From Arthrobacter sp. GMC3 (GTDB lineage: Bacteria; Actinomycetota; Actinomycetes; Actinomycetales; Micrococcaceae): a stretch of DNA of 64,000 nucleotides. The notes below the pieces were generated by a model. It saw only the letters and a list, made by a program, of their open reading frames with translations, made no database searches and was not told the origin of the DNA. The translations under genes were made by a program, and so were the position numbers. Of the stretch, positions 17,553-26,231 are shown piece after piece. The first letter of the stretch is position 1. Every line of letters starts with the position of its first letter. Where the stretch lies: contig NZ_PJIO01000008.1 of assembly GCF_002929305.1 (NCBI RefSeq), forward strand, positions 1 through 64,000. The letters run 5' to 3'.

Positions 17553-18311
17553 TTACGGCTTGCGGGCCTCGATCAAGAAACGCGTGGTGGTGGCGCTGAA
17601 CTTGCCGTCGCGTTCAATGATCGCGTGAAGTTCACGCAGCTTGCCCTCGTACTCTGCAACCGAGAATCCGGGAACCATCCAAATGACCTTGCGCAGGAAG
17701 TAGATGACTGCACCAATGTCGTAGAACTCTGTTCGCAGGGAAGCCGTTTGAAGACCGAGAACTTCCAGTCCGGCAGCGGTTGCATCAGTGACGGCGTCGT
17801 CCCAGTGCCGGCCCCGGCGCACATGTTCAGGCTGGGGGCCGAGGAAGAATTCCACGAGTTCAAAGACACTCGCAGGACCCACCTGCTGGGAGACATAAGT
17901 GCCACCGGGCGCCAGGACGCGGTAGATCTCATCCCACCATGCCTTGACGGGGTGACGGCTGGTGACCAGGTCAAATGCGTCGTCTGCAAACGGCAGTGGC
18001 GGCTCGTCATTGTCCGAAACCACCACAATGCCTAAGGGGTGCAAACGGGCGGTCGCCACTGGCAGGTTGGGCGGCCAGGCCTCGGTTGCCACAGCCAAGT
18101 GTGGAATCACCGATGCCCCAGCCAGAAACTCTCCCCCGCCGGTCTGCAGGTCCAGCGACGCTGTGGCGGCTGCCATCCGGGCCGCCATGACGCCCTGGTA
18201 GCCCCACGGCGGCCGCTCTTCCAGCGCCCGACCATCCAACCAGGAAAAATCCCAGCCATCCACTGAAACGGTGGTTGCCTCGGTAACGAGTTCCTCAAAA
18301 GTTCTCTGCAT
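17553..18311 (-). CDS. Class I SAM-dependent methyltransferase
   Basis: A 252-aa protein with the Rossmann-like methyltransferase core, probably cytoplasmic. The usual glycine-rich motif I is eroded, reading LDLQTGGGEFLAGA. Motifs II-IV follow as IVVVSDNDEPPLPFADDAFDLVTSRH and the late strand as RVLAPGGTYVSQQVG, a strong match to the Methyltransf_11 pattern. Substrate is unknown. It is transcribed away from Maf with 85 bases between starts and ends facing the two-helix membrane protein gene. Actinobacterial genomes carry many such standalone methyltransferases. Confidence 0.88.
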   Translation of the reverse strand: MQRTFEELVTEATTVSVDGWDFSWLDGRALEERPPWGYQGVMAARMAAATASLDLQTGGGEFLAGASVIPHLAVATEAWPPNLPVATARLHPLGIVVVSDNDEPPLPFADDAFDLVTSRHPVKAWWDEIYRVLAPGGTYVSQQVGPASVFELVEFFLGPQPEHVRRGRHWDDAVTDATAAGLEVLGLQTASLRTEFYDIGAVIYFLRKVIWMVPGFSVAEYEGKLRELHAIIERDGKFSATTTRFLIEARKP

Positions 18312-18396
18312 CGACTAAGGCTAGCGCGAGGGGCCCGGGCGAGCGAAGCCAGGCCAGGGAGCGGGCTGGCCGCTGTGCGCCGTCTAGGCTTGGTGC

Positions 18397-19011
18397 ATGA
18401 CCTCCCCAGCCTCGCTCATCCTTGCCTCCGCCTCCCCCTCCCGCACCAAATTGCTCTCCGACGCCGGAATCCGGCACAGCATCCTGGTCTCGGACGTTGA
18501 CGAGGACGCCGTCACGGCCGCCGCTGGCCCCGTCAGCCCTGCTGAGACCGCGCTCCTGCTGGCCCGCGCCAAGGCCGAGTCCGTTGCCAGAGGTGTCGCC
18601 TGCTCCCTTGTGCTGGGTTGTGATTCCGTTTTTGAATTTGGTGGTGAGCCATATGGCAAGCCCTGGGAGGCCGACGTCGCCCGCGAACGCTGGCAGTTGA
18701 TGCGTGGCAAGTCTGGGGTGCTTCATACCGGGCACTGGCTGATCAACGCCACCTCCGGCGAGGCTGTCGCGCACGGGGAAGTGACCAGCGCAGTGGTGCA
18801 CTTTGAGGACGTCTCCGACGCCGAGATTGACACCTATGTGGCCACTGGCGAGCCACTGCAGGTTGCCGGTGGCTTCACAATCGATGGCCTCGCAGGGGCG
18901 TTCATCACTGGCGTCGATGGCGATCCGCACACAGTTGTTGGACTGTCCATTTCCACCTTGCGCCGGCTGCTGGCTAAAACCGGGGTGTCTATCACCGCAC
19001 TGTGGGCCTAG
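18397..19011 (+). CDS. maf: Maf-family nucleoside triphosphate pyrophosphatase
   Basis: A 204-aa Maf/ham1-like enzyme that hydrolyses non-canonical or modified nucleoside triphosphates, such as m7GTP, dTTP or UTP in different subfamilies, to monophosphates. The N-terminal LILASASPSRTKLL phosphate-binding motif, the conserved GCDSVFEF, and GKPWEADVARERWQLMRGK regions are all present, with YVATGEPLQVAGGFTIDGL near the end. In many actinobacteria maf lies between accE and accA; here it is 13 kb from accE but still upstream of accA, which supports a split of the ancestral cluster. Confidence 0.93.
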   Translation: MTSPASLILASASPSRTKLLSDAGIRHSILVSDVDEDAVTAAAGPVSPAETALLLARAKAESVARGVACSLVLGCDSVFEFGGEPYGKPWEADVARERWQLMRGKSGVLHTGHWLINATSGEAVAHGEVTSAVVHFEDVSDAEIDTYVATGEPLQVAGGFTIDGLAGAFITGVDGDPHTVVGLSISTLRRLLAKTGVSITALWA

Positions 19012-19025
19012 CCTCTGAAGTCAAT

Positions 19026-19066
19026 CCGCTATGCGCGGTACCTTCGGCTAGCTCTGCGCATAGCGG
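19026..19066. repeat. Intergenic palindrome with ATGCGC core
   Basis: CCGCTATGCGC (19026-19036) and GCGCATAGCGG (19056-19066) are exact reverse complements. It follows the maf stop by 14 bases and may end maf transcripts. The TATGCGC core recalls the double-palindrome repeats at 26156, 27156 and 34549 and may be a diverged single unit. Confidence 0.5.
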
Positions 19067-19178
19067 ACCGGTACTTTCCCTATGCGCAATGGCAGCCACC
19101 CTGGACTGCGCCAGTGACCGCGCTGCGCCATCCTCCACACTCCGTCGCACGCATAAGAAACTGTTCTTCGGAAACTAC

Positions 19179-19208
19179 TTGACGCAATGGAAAGTACTTT
19201 CATACACT
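19179..19208 (+). promoter_or_regulatory. Promoter with palindromic operator in its spacer
   Basis: TTGACG (19179-19184) and TACACT (19203-19208) are separated by 18 bases and fit a housekeeping sigma-70-like promoter. The spacer and the first base of the -10 flank contain the perfect palindrome GAAAGTACTTTC (19190-19201). A repressor bound there would block RNA polymerase. The winged-helix protein encoded second in this operon is the natural candidate. Confidence 0.62.
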
Positions 19209-19252
19209 GATGTCATCATCGTTCCACAAAAACATCAGCGAGAGGCACCAAA

Positions 19253-19696
19253 ATGAGTCAGCACAACAGCACCCCGTCCGCTGCAGAAGCGCAGGAACTC
19301 CTCGCCAAGGCGCAGGACATCGGCGCGAAAGCCATCAGCTCAGCGGGCTGGCCCACCGCCATGGTGTTCAACTCCTTCGCCATCCTTGGCTCCATGCTCA
19401 TGATCGGTTTCCAGATCGTCGCCCACACCGGCTACGGCGCCCCTCTGCTGGCCATCACGGCGGGGGTCTGGTTTGCCGTTACCGGCTCAACCTGGTCGTT
19501 GATGCACCGCACCACCAAGGCCGGATTCTCGAAGCGCTTCGGCACCTCGCTCGCGGCATACATGGGCCTCTACGTGATTGCCATCTTCGTCGGCGCGTAC
19601 GGTTTTCCGAACGGCAATCTGGCGTACTACCTGTCAGCAGCAGTCGTCCTCGCCGCCGTCGGACTGGCCGCAGCGTTCCGTGAGCTGCGCGCATGA
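19253..19696 (+). CDS. Four-helix membrane protein of unknown function
   Basis: A 147-aa protein with a 30-residue soluble N-terminus rich in Ala, Glu and Gln, followed by four hydrophobic helices (for example MVFNSFAILGSMLMIGFQIV, LLAITAGVWFAVTGSTWSLM and LYVIAIFVGAYGF). The third and fourth are separated by a short PNGN turn. No catalytic motif was seen. It is the first gene of a two-gene operon; its stop overlaps the start of the winged-helix regulator as ATGA. GAGAGGCACC stands before the ATG. Such membrane-protein/small-regulator pairs are widespread in actinobacteria, and their role is not known to me. Confidence 0.75.
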   Translation: MSQHNSTPSAAEAQELLAKAQDIGAKAISSAGWPTAMVFNSFAILGSMLMIGFQIVAHTGYGAPLLAITAGVWFAVTGSTWSLMHRTTKAGFSKRFGTSLAAYMGLYVIAIFVGAYGFPNGNLAYYLSAAVVLAAVGLAAAFRELRA

Positions 19697-20025
19697 GCCC
19701 CGACCCAGCAGTGGAGCAGGGCCAGCACCCCCGCCATGAATTGAGCGAGATCCTGCATCAACCGGTGCGGTTTTCCATCACAGCGGCACTGGCCCACGCG
19801 GAGACCACAGACTTCAAGGACCTGCGCAACACCATCCAGGTCAGCGATTCCGTCCTCAGCAAGCAGCTCTCAACGCTTGAAAAGGCAGGGTTTGTGGAGA
19901 TCAAAAAAGCCTTTGTGGGCAAGTTTCCCCGAACCTCGGTCAAACTCACCGCCGCAGGGAAAACCGCTTGGACCAGTCATCTGGACACCCTGCGGCGGAT
20001 CGCCGGCGACGCTTCGGCCCCCTAG
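19693..20025 (+). CDS. Winged-helix transcriptional regulator
   Basis: A 110-aa single-domain DNA-binding protein resembling the MarR/PadR-like winged-helix family (PF13601). It begins with LSEILHQPVRFSITAALAHA, has the recognition region TIQVSDSVLSKQLSTLEKAGF and the wing EIKKAFVGKFPRTSVKLTAAG. No sensor domain is attached. It overlaps the membrane-protein gene by four bases and probably controls its own operon through GAAAGTACTTTC in the promoter spacer. The accA operator candidate begins eight bases after its stop codon. Confidence 0.88.
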   Translation: MSPDPAVEQGQHPRHELSEILHQPVRFSITAALAHAETTDFKDLRNTIQVSDSVLSKQLSTLEKAGFVEIKKAFVGKFPRTSVKLTAAGKTAWTSHLDTLRRIAGDASAP

Positions 20026-20032
20026 AGGTAGA

Positions 20033-20053
20033 TTTTGTAGGAACCCCACAAAA
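20033..20053. promoter_or_regulatory. Candidate operator upstream of accA, matching the accD site
   Basis: TTTTGTAGG (20033-20041), AACC, CCACAAAA (20046-20053): near-perfect inverted symmetry. It aligns without gaps to 3002-3020 upstream of accD, sharing TTTGTAGG and the CyACAmA right arm. It lies about 90 bases before the accA start. Confidence 0.45.
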
Positions 20054-20143
20054 GAAGCCGGCTTCACACGCCGAAACAGCATCATGTGTGGGCTAAACCC
20101 TCACAATCGCGCTAGGCTCACTGGAGAATAGAAGGAGTCTCGT

Positions 20144-21946
20144 GTGACCAACTCACAGCCCGCCGGTGCAAACCAGCTCACCAAAGTCCTGATCGCCAAC
20201 CGCGGCGAAATTGCCGTCCGTATCATCCGGGCGGCCCGCGACGAGGGCATTGCCTCCGTGGCTGTGTACGCGGAACCCGATAGGGACGCCCTGCATGTGC
20301 GCATGGCCGATGAGGCTTTCGCCCTGGGCGGCACCACGGCCGCAGACTCCTACCTGGTGATGGAGAAGATCCTGGATGCCGCGAAGCGCTCCGGTGCCGA
20401 CGCCATCCACCCGGGTTACGGCTTCCTGGCCGAAAACGCAGAGTTCGCCCAAAAAGTGGTCGACGCCGGACTGACCTGGATCGGCCCCTCGGCCGCCTCC
20501 ATCGCAGCACTGGGCGATAAAGTCCAGGCCCGCCACATTGCCGAAAAGGTTGGCGCGCCGCTGGTTCCCGGTACAAAGAACCCCGTGGCGTCCACGCAAG
20601 AAGTTCTCGACTTTGCCGACGAGTTCGGCCTGCCGCTGGCCATCAAGGCAGCCTACGGCGGCGGCGGGCGTGGCATCAAGGTGGTCCGCAGCCGCGAGGA
20701 AATCCCCGAACTGTATGAGTCCGCAGTCCGCGAGGCCGTCGCAGCCTTTGGCCGCGGCGAGTGCTTCGTGGAACGCTTCCTCGACGCACCCCGCCACGTG
20801 GAAACCCAGTGCCTGGCAGATGCGGCGGGCAACGTCGTCGTCGTCTCGACCAGGGATTGCTCGCTGCAGCGCCGCAACCAAAAACTGGTTGAAGAGGCCC
20901 CAGCCCCGTTCCTGACCGAGGCGCAAAACGCCCAGCTGTACGCCGCCTCCAAGGCGATCCTGATCGAGGCCAACTACCAAGGCGCCGGCACCTGCGAGTT
21001 CCTGGTGGGCACCGACGGCACAATCTCCTTCCTGGAGGTCAACACACGCCTGCAGGTGGAGCACACCATCTCCGAGGAAGTCACCGGGATCGACCTGGTC
21101 CGCGAGCAGTTCCGCATTGCCCGCGGCGAGGAACTCGGCTACGGCGACCCCGAAGTCCGCGGCCACTCCTTCGAGTTCCGCATCAACGGGGAGGACGCCG
21201 GCCGCGGCTTCATGCCAGCCCCCGGCACCGTGACCAGCATCGCCCTCCCCTCCGGCCCCGGCGTGCGCGTCGACTCCGGGATCGTGGCCGGTGAGGTCAT
21301 TGGCGGGAACTTCGACTCCATGCTGGCCAAGTTGATCGTCACCGGTTCCACCCGCCGCCAGGCCCTGCAGCGCGCCAGCCGCGCCCTGTCGGAAATGGAA
21401 ATCGGGGGCATGCCCACAGTGCTCCCCTTCCACCGCGCAGTGGTGGTGGACCCCGCGTTCGCCCCCGTCGACGACTCACCCTTCACCATCCACACTCGCT
21501 GGATCGAAACCGAGTTCAACAACACCATCCCCGCTTTTGACCCATCAACGGCCGCCGGGACCTCGGACGACGCCGGCACTCGCCAAAGCGTGACCGTCGA
21601 GGTTGGCGGTAAGCGGCTTGAGGTGACGCTCCCGGCGTCGCTGTCCGTGGGCAACGGCTCCAGCCCGGCAGGCGCTAAGAAGGCGAAGAAGGCAGCTCGT
21701 GGCCGCAGCGGGGCTCCGGCTGCCGCCAATGGCAACGCGCTCACCTCCCCCATGCAGGGCACTATCGTCAAGGTTGCCGTGGCCGACGGCGACGTCGTGG
21801 CCGAGGGTGACCTGATTGTGGTCCTGGAAGCCATGAAAATGGAGCAGCCGCTCACGGCGCACCGTGCTGGAACTGTCACGGGGCTCAGCGCCGCCGCCGG
21901 GGATACCGTCTCGGCCGGCGCCGTGTTGGCCACCATCGAGGACTAG
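20144..21946 (+). CDS. accA3: Biotin-dependent acyl-CoA carboxylase alpha subunit
   Basis: A 600-aa fusion of biotin carboxylase and biotin carboxyl carrier domains. The N-terminal part begins [18 protein letters not shown]. It has the ATP-grasp glycine-rich loop [13 protein letters not shown] and the catalytic segment [17 protein letters not shown] variable linker rich in Lys, Ala and Gly (about 500-525) leads to the carrier domain, where K565 in EAMKM is the biotinylation site, the expected substrate of BirA at 1988-2896. It carboxylates biotin with ATP and bicarbonate for the beta subunit at 3123. The start is GTG 20144 after GAAGGAG; the symbol follows actinobacterial usage. A strong terminator follows. 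Confidence 0.95.
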   Translation: MTNSQPAGANQLTKVLIANRGEIAVRIIRAARDEGIASVAVYAEPDRDALHVRMADEAFALGGTTAADSYLVMEKILDAAKRSGADAIHPGYGFLAENAEFAQKVVDAGLTWIGPSAASIAALGDKVQARHIAEKVGAPLVPGTKNPVASTQEVLDFADEFGLPLAIKAAYGGGGRGIKVVRSREEIPELYESAVREAVAAFGRGECFVERFLDAPRHVETQCLADAAGNVVVVSTRDCSLQRRNQKLVEEAPAPFLTEAQNAQLYAASKAILIEANYQGAGTCEFLVGTDGTISFLEVNTRLQVEHTISEEVTGIDLVREQFRIARGEELGYGDPEVRGHSFEFRINGEDAGRGFMPAPGTVTSIALPSGPGVRVDSGIVAGEVIGGNFDSMLAKLIVTGSTRRQALQRASRALSEMEIGGMPTVLPFHRAVVVDPAFAPVDDSPFTIHTRWIETEFNNTIPAFDPSTAAGTSDDAGTRQSVTVEVGGKRLEVTLPASLSVGNGSSPAGAKKAKKAARGRSGAPAAANGNALTSPMQGTIVKVAVADGDVVAEGDLIVVLEAMKMEQPLTAHRAGTVTGLSAAAGDTVSAGAVLATIED

Positions 21947-21962
21947 TCCCCACCCGCATCGC

Positions 21963-22002
21963 CAAAAAGGCCTCCCGGACCAGTGGTCCGGGAGGCCTTT
22001 TT
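21963..22002. terminator. Rho-independent terminator after accA
   Basis: AAAAAGGCCTCCCGGACCA pairs with TGGTCCGGGAGGCCTTTTTT around a minimal loop at about 21982. The stem is very GC-rich with A/T tracts on both sides, so it can act on both strands. Confidence 0.9.
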
Positions 22003-22006
22003 TACA

Positions 22007-22201
22007 TGGGCCCACGCGCCCGAGGGGCCCCAATATGGCTCGCTCCAGCGAGCTTTTTTGGGTAGGGCGTTTGGGCCCACGCGCCCGAGGGGCCCCAATA
22101 TGGCTCGCTCTAGCGTTCTTTTGTAGGGAGGGCGATTGGGCCCGCGCGCCCGAGGGGCCCCAATACGGCTCGCTCTAGCGAGCTATATTGGGGAGGGCGT
22201 G
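22007..22201. repeat. Three tandem 65-bp repeats
   Basis: Units begin at 22007, 22072 and 22137. Each starts TGGGCCC(A/G)CGCGCCCGAGG, continues GGGCCCCAATA(T/C)GGCTCGCTC and ends in a GGGAGGGCG-like run. Copies 1 and 3 retain the hairpin GCTCGCT/AGCGAGC, and in copy 1 it is followed by six Ts, like a terminator. In copy 2 the right arm is mutated to AGCGTTC. They fill the space between the convergent accA and MFS genes. Confidence 0.87.
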
Positions 22202-22205
22202 GGGA

Positions 22206-23615
22206 TCAGCTGACGTTGGAGTTGTAGTCCAGATCTCGAGTTTCCTTCATGATGAGCAGGGCAACCAAGGTCAGCACCGCCATAACAGATAGGTACACAC
22301 CGACCAGGATGGGGCTGCCATTGGCGGCCTGCCACAGGGCCACGGCAATGAAGGGCGCCACGGCAGCGCCGAGGATACTGGCCATGTTGTAGCTGATAGC
22401 CGAGCCGGTGTACCTCACGTTGGTGGGGAAGAGCTCTGGCAGCAGTGCACCCATCGGGCCGAACGTCAGGCCCATTAGGGTGAAGCCAACGATGAGCAGG
22501 GCCATGACGCCAACCAGGCCACCACCGAGGAGCGGCACGAAGAGCAGGCCGAAGGCGATGATGCCGCCCGTCACCCAAAGCAATGTCTTGCGGCGTCCAA
22601 ACTTTTCCGCCAACGGGCCCGAGACCAGCGTGAAGATGCCGAAGAACACCACACCCACAATCAGCATGACCAGGAATTCGTTGCGCGTGTAGCCCAGCCC
22701 GGGAACCCAGCTGGCAATGGCGTCGGCACTCATGGGTTTACCGGCGGCTACAGCCTTGGCCTTGGCAGCCTCAATCGTGGCTGGCGCCGTGCCGTAGGAC
22801 AGCGTGAACGTCGTCATCAGGTAGAACAGCACGTACGTTGCGAGCATGACGAAGGTACCCAGGATCAGTGGGCGCCAGCTGGTCTTAAAGACGCGGCCCA
22901 CGGGGAGCTTGGACACTTCACCCTGGTCGATGACCTTCTGGAAAGCCGGGGTTTCCACCAGCTTCAGGCGAACATAAAGGCCGACGATGACCATGACCGC
23001 GCTGAGCAGGAACGGAATGCGCCAGCCCCAGGCAGTGAATTGTTCGGTGGTCAATCCCAGGCTCAGCGCCAAGAAGATGCCGTTGGCGAGGATGAACCCG
23101 ATGGGGGCACCCAGCTGCGGGAATGTGCCGTAGATGGCGCGCTTTCCTGCCGGCGCATTTTCGGTGGCCAGCAGCGCGGCGCCACTCCATTCCCCACCCA
23201 GAGCCAGGCCCTGCGCGAATCGGAACACCACCAGCAGCGCCGGCGCCCAAACCGTCCAGCCCGGAACCAGGGCCGTCGGCAGGCAGCCAATCAGGAAGGT
23301 CGCGATCCCCATGGTCAGCAGGGAGGCCACCAGGGTTCCCTTGCGCCCCACCTTGTCGCCAAAATGCCCAAACACGATCGAACCAAGGGGGCGGGCGATA
23401 AACGCCACCCCGAAGATCGCGAAGGAAGCCAGCAAGGCGATGCTGCCCTCGGCGTTGGGGAAGAAGAGTGATGGGAAGACCAGCACGGCCGCCGTGGCAT
23501 ACACGTAAAAGTCGTAGAACTCGACGGTGGTGCCAATGAGGCTGGCAACAATGACTCGGCCTCGACTGTTTGCTTGTGGAATCTCCACAGTCTCCGCTTT
23601 TTGGGGAGTGCTCAT
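22206..23615 (-). CDS. MFS transporter, metabolite:H+ symporter type
   Basis: A 469-aa, twelve-helix transporter of the MHS group (ProP/ShiA/KgtP-like), which take up organic acids or osmolytes with protons. Typical signatures are GTTVEFYDFYVYATAAVLVF at the first helix, RPLGSIVFGHFGDKVGRK in the loop between helices 2 and 3, and GGEWSGAALLATENAPAGKR after helix 4. A long extracytoplasmic insert (APATIEAAKAKAVAAGKP) follows helix 7. ATG 23613-23615 is chosen because family similarity begins just after it; the frame up to 23747 lacks such similarity. The substrate is not predictable from sequence. Confidence 0.93.
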   Translation of the reverse strand: MSTPQKAETVEIPQANSRGRVIVASLIGTTVEFYDFYVYATAAVLVFPSLFFPNAEGSIALLASFAIFGVAFIARPLGSIVFGHFGDKVGRKGTLVASLLTMGIATFLIGCLPTALVPGWTVWAPALLVVFRFAQGLALGGEWSGAALLATENAPAGKRAIYGTFPQLGAPIGFILANGIFLALSLGLTTEQFTAWGWRIPFLLSAVMVIVGLYVRLKLVETPAFQKVIDQGEVSKLPVGRVFKTSWRPLILGTFVMLATYVLFYLMTTFTLSYGTAPATIEAAKAKAVAAGKPMSADAIASWVPGLGYTRNEFLVMLIVGVVFFGIFTLVSGPLAEKFGRRKTLLWVTGGIIAFGLLFVPLLGGGLVGVMALLIVGFTLMGLTFGPMGALLPELFPTNVRYTGSAISYNMASILGAAVAPFIAVALWQAANGSPILVGVYLSVMAVLTLVALLIMKETRDLDYNSNVS

Positions 23616-23768
23616 GGTGGCGACTTTCTCTAGGGGCCCTGTCAGGCGTCGGTACATCAAGACAGGGCGACGGCGGTGCACGGTGATGCCCGTCAACCCT
23701 ACCCAAGGCGTCCACCTGTTGGACAGCGACCGCCACCATGTGGACATTTTCGCCGCGGGCGGGATGCA

Positions 23769-23803
23769 AAAAGGACCTCCGCCCCAGTGGCGAAGGTCCT
23801 TTT
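23769..23803. terminator. Bidirectional terminator between lpdA and the MFS gene
   Basis: AAAAGGACCT-CCGCC pairs with GGCG-AAGGTCCTTTT with one mismatch, flanked by A and T tracts. It lies 16 bases past the lpdA stop and upstream of the MFS promoter region. Confidence 0.82.
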
Positions 23804-23818
23804 CACGCTGCGCGGGAG

Positions 23819-25246
23819 TTACATGTGGGTGTGGAGGCGGCGGGCCGCTTCGGCGATAGAGCCCGACAGCGACGGGTACACCGTAAAGGTGTTGGCGACG
23901 TCGTCCACGTGCAGCTTTTGCGTGACGGCCAGGGCGATCGGGAAGATCAGCTCACAGGCGCCTGCGCCGACCACAACGCCACCAATGACGGTGCCTGAGC
24001 CCTTGCGCGCAATGATCTTGATGAAACCGTCATTGACGCCGCGCATCTTGGCCCGCGCATTGGTGTGCAGGGACAGCTTAATGACGTCGCCCTGGTACTT
24101 GCCGGAGGCCAGGTCGGCTTCCGAGACACCCACCGAGGCAATTTCGGGGGACGTGAAAATGTTGGAGGAAACCTGTGTCAGCTTCAGCGGGCGCACACCG
24201 TCGCCGCCCAGGTGGGCCACCGCAATGCGGCCCTGCATGGCGGCCACTGATGCTAGGGCAAACACGCCAGTGCAGTCACCGGCCGCGTATACGTTGGGCG
24301 CGCTGGTGCGGGAGACCCCGTCAACCTTGATGTGGCCGCTGGAGGTGACCTCAACCCCGGCAGCCTCCAAACCAATGTCTGTGGTGTTCGGGATGGAACC
24401 CACACAGACCAGGCAGTGCGATCCAGTGACCTTGGAGCCGTCGCCCAGGGTGACAACCACGCCGTCGGCCGTGCGCTCCACAGCCTCGGCACGGGACTTG
24501 GACAGCACGCGTAGGCCGCGGCGGGCAAAGACGTCCTCCAGCACGGCGGCGGCGTCGGAATCCTCACCCGGGAGCACCTGCTCGCGGCTGGAAATCAGGG
24601 TGACCTTGGAGCCCAGGCCGTTGAAGGCGGAGGCGAATTCGGCTCCGGTGACGCCGGAACCCACCACAATGAGCTCCTCGGGCAGCTCTTCAAGATCGTA
24701 GATCTGGGTCCAGTTCAGGATGCGTTCGCCGTCGGGCTGGGCCGTGGCAAGTTCGCGCGGGTGGGCACCCACGGAGACCAGGATGGCGTCGGCCTTGATG
24801 ATTTCCTTGGACTCGCCGCGGTCCACTTCAATGGTGCGGTTATCCAACAGTCGGCCGGTGCCAATCACAATCTTCACGCCCACGGCCTCGAGTCCGTTGC
24901 GAATATCCGTTGACTGTTCCCGGGCAAGGCGCATGACTCGTTCGTTGATGTGCTTGAGGTCTGCACGCATGACGGTTTTGGGGTTGCCCTCTGCGGCTTC
25001 GAAGCTCACACCCAGCTCGGTGGAATCGACACTGCGGTTCATGGCCTCGGCCACGGCGATCAGCGACTTGGAGGGGACCACATCAGTGAGGACGGCCGCG
25101 CCACCCAATCCGGCACGCTCCACAATGGTCACGGACGCACCCATCGAGGCGGCCACCATGGCGGCTTCATAACCGCCTGGCCCACCACCAAGGATGGCTA
25201 GGCTGGGAAGGGCAAAGGGCTGAAAGACATCTTGTTGGCTCGTCAC
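23819..25246 (-). CDS. lpdA: NAD(P)H-quinone dehydrogenase (LpdA-type flavoprotein)
   Basis: A 475-aa protein with the fold of pyridine nucleotide-disulfide reductases: FAD-binding ILGGGPGGYEAAM (18-30), a second Rossmann motif IVVGSGVTGAEFASAFNGLG, the FAD contact VYAAGDCTGVF, and a C-terminal dimerisation domain. The redox-active cysteine pair is absent: where lipoamide dehydrogenase has C-x4-C before IPSK, this protein has A51 and V56 in GGAAVLTDVVPSK. This matches mycobacterial LpdA (Rv3303c), which reduces quinones. As in mycobacteria, the purine nucleoside phosphorylase and phosphosugar mutase genes are close by. Confidence 0.93.
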   Translation of the reverse strand: MTSQQDVFQPFALPSLAILGGGPGGYEAAMVAASMGASVTIVERAGLGGAAVLTDVVPSKSLIAVAEAMNRSVDSTELGVSFEAAEGNPKTVMRADLKHINERVMRLAREQSTDIRNGLEAVGVKIVIGTGRLLDNRTIEVDRGESKEIIKADAILVSVGAHPRELATAQPDGERILNWTQIYDLEELPEELIVVGSGVTGAEFASAFNGLGSKVTLISSREQVLPGEDSDAAAVLEDVFARRGLRVLSKSRAEAVERTADGVVVTLGDGSKVTGSHCLVCVGSIPNTTDIGLEAAGVEVTSSGHIKVDGVSRTSAPNVYAAGDCTGVFALASVAAMQGRIAVAHLGGDGVRPLKLTQVSSNIFTSPEIASVGVSEADLASGKYQGDVIKLSLHTNARAKMRGVNDGFIKIIARKGSGTVIGGVVVGAGACELIFPIALAVTQKLHVDDVANTFTVYPSLSGSIAEAARRLHTHM

Positions 25247-25330
25247 AATTGTTCATTCTTCCCTAGCTTGCGCTAGGCACCAACTTATCCTCGCGTGTAC
25301 GCGGGCGGCCCGTGCCTGTATGTTGAATTC

Positions 25331-26146
25331 GTGAATAATCTTCCTTCAGTAACTGACCCCGCCGAGCTGGCCCGAGAGGCCGCCGAATACATTGCCGAGC
25401 ACACGGGTGTGCCCAGCCACGATCTGGCAGTAGTACTGGGTTCCGGCTGGGGTGACGCCGCAGGGCTCATTGGCCAGGTCACTGCAGTGGTGAACGCCGC
25501 CGACGTGCCAGGGTTCTCCGCTCCCGCAGTTGTAGGCCATACCGCCACGCTGACCTCCATCCGCACCCCTGCCGGAAAGAACGTGTTGGTGCTTGGCGCC
25601 CGCACTCATTTTTATGAGGGCAAGGGTGTGCGGGCCGTAGTCCATGGCGTCCGCACCGCGGCAGCGTCCGGGGCCAAGACCCTGGTCCTGACCAACGGCT
25701 GCGGCGGGCTCAATGAGTCGTGGGCACCGGGTACGCCAGTTCTTATCAGTGACCACATCAACCTCACGGCCGCTTCTCCGTTGGAAGGTGCCACGTTTGT
25801 GGACCTGACCGACCTGTACTCCCAGCGGCTGCGGGCGGTGGCCCGTGAAGTGGACCCGTCGCTGGCCGAGGGCGTATACGCGCAATTTACCGGACCTCAC
25901 TACGAAACCCCGGCCGAGGTGCAGTACGCCAAGCGGATCGGTGCAGACCTCGTGGGAATGTCCACCGCACTGGAGGCCATCGCAGCCCGGGCCGCCGGCA
26001 TGGAAGTCTTCGGCATCTCGCTGGTGACAAACCTTGCGGCCGGAATCAGCCCCACCCCGCTCAGCCACGCCGAGGTCATCGAGGCCGGCCAAGCCGCCGG
26101 GCCCCGGATCTCCCGGCTGCTGGCGGACATCCTCGCGAAGCTGTAA
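25331..26146 (+). CDS. punA: Purine-nucleoside phosphorylase
   Basis: A 271-aa enzyme that splits inosine and guanosine with phosphate to the base and ribose-1-phosphate. It belongs to the trimeric class: phosphate-binding VVLGSGWGD (35-42), YEGKGVRAVVHGVR, and the purine-binding segment QFTGPHYETPAEVQYAKRIGADLVGMSTALEAI. GTG 25331 is chosen over the upstream GTG near 25295 because the longer reading adds a stretch unlike the family. The palindrome CCTAGC/GCTAGG at 25262-25277 lies between it and lpdA. It feeds pentose phosphates to the downstream mutase and aldolase, so the three genes make a coherent nucleoside salvage group. Confidence 0.92.
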   Translation: MNNLPSVTDPAELAREAAEYIAEHTGVPSHDLAVVLGSGWGDAAGLIGQVTAVVNAADVPGFSAPAVVGHTATLTSIRTPAGKNVLVLGARTHFYEGKGVRAVVHGVRTAAASGAKTLVLTNGCGGLNESWAPGTPVLISDHINLTAASPLEGATFVDLTDLYSQRLRAVAREVDPSLAEGVYAQFTGPHYETPAEVQYAKRIGADLVGMSTALEAIAARAAGMEVFGISLVTNLAAGISPTPLSHAEVIEAGQAAGPRISRLLADILAKL

Positions 26147-26155
26147 CACCGTCCG

Positions 26156-26231
26156 GTTCTGCGCCGCGCCCGCGTCGAGCGTGGCGCAGAACAGTGTTAT
26201 GCGCCGCCGTCACCGCGAGCGCGGCGTGGAA
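26156..26231. repeat. Double-palindrome intergenic repeat, copy 1
   Basis: First palindrome: GTTCTGCGCC (26156-26165) with GGCGCAGAAC (26183-26192). A short AGT linker leads to a second, weaker palindrome starting GTTATGCGCCGCC (from 26196) and ending GGCG near 26225. The second overlaps the last codons of the AbiEi-like gene. Confidence 0.72.

Noticed and set aside
20153..21433. 426-codon frame on the minus strand
   Set aside because: It is antisense to the biotin carboxylase gene, which is intact.
22007..22201. CRISPR array
   Set aside because: The three units are head-to-tail repeats without distinct spacers, and no cas genes are near.
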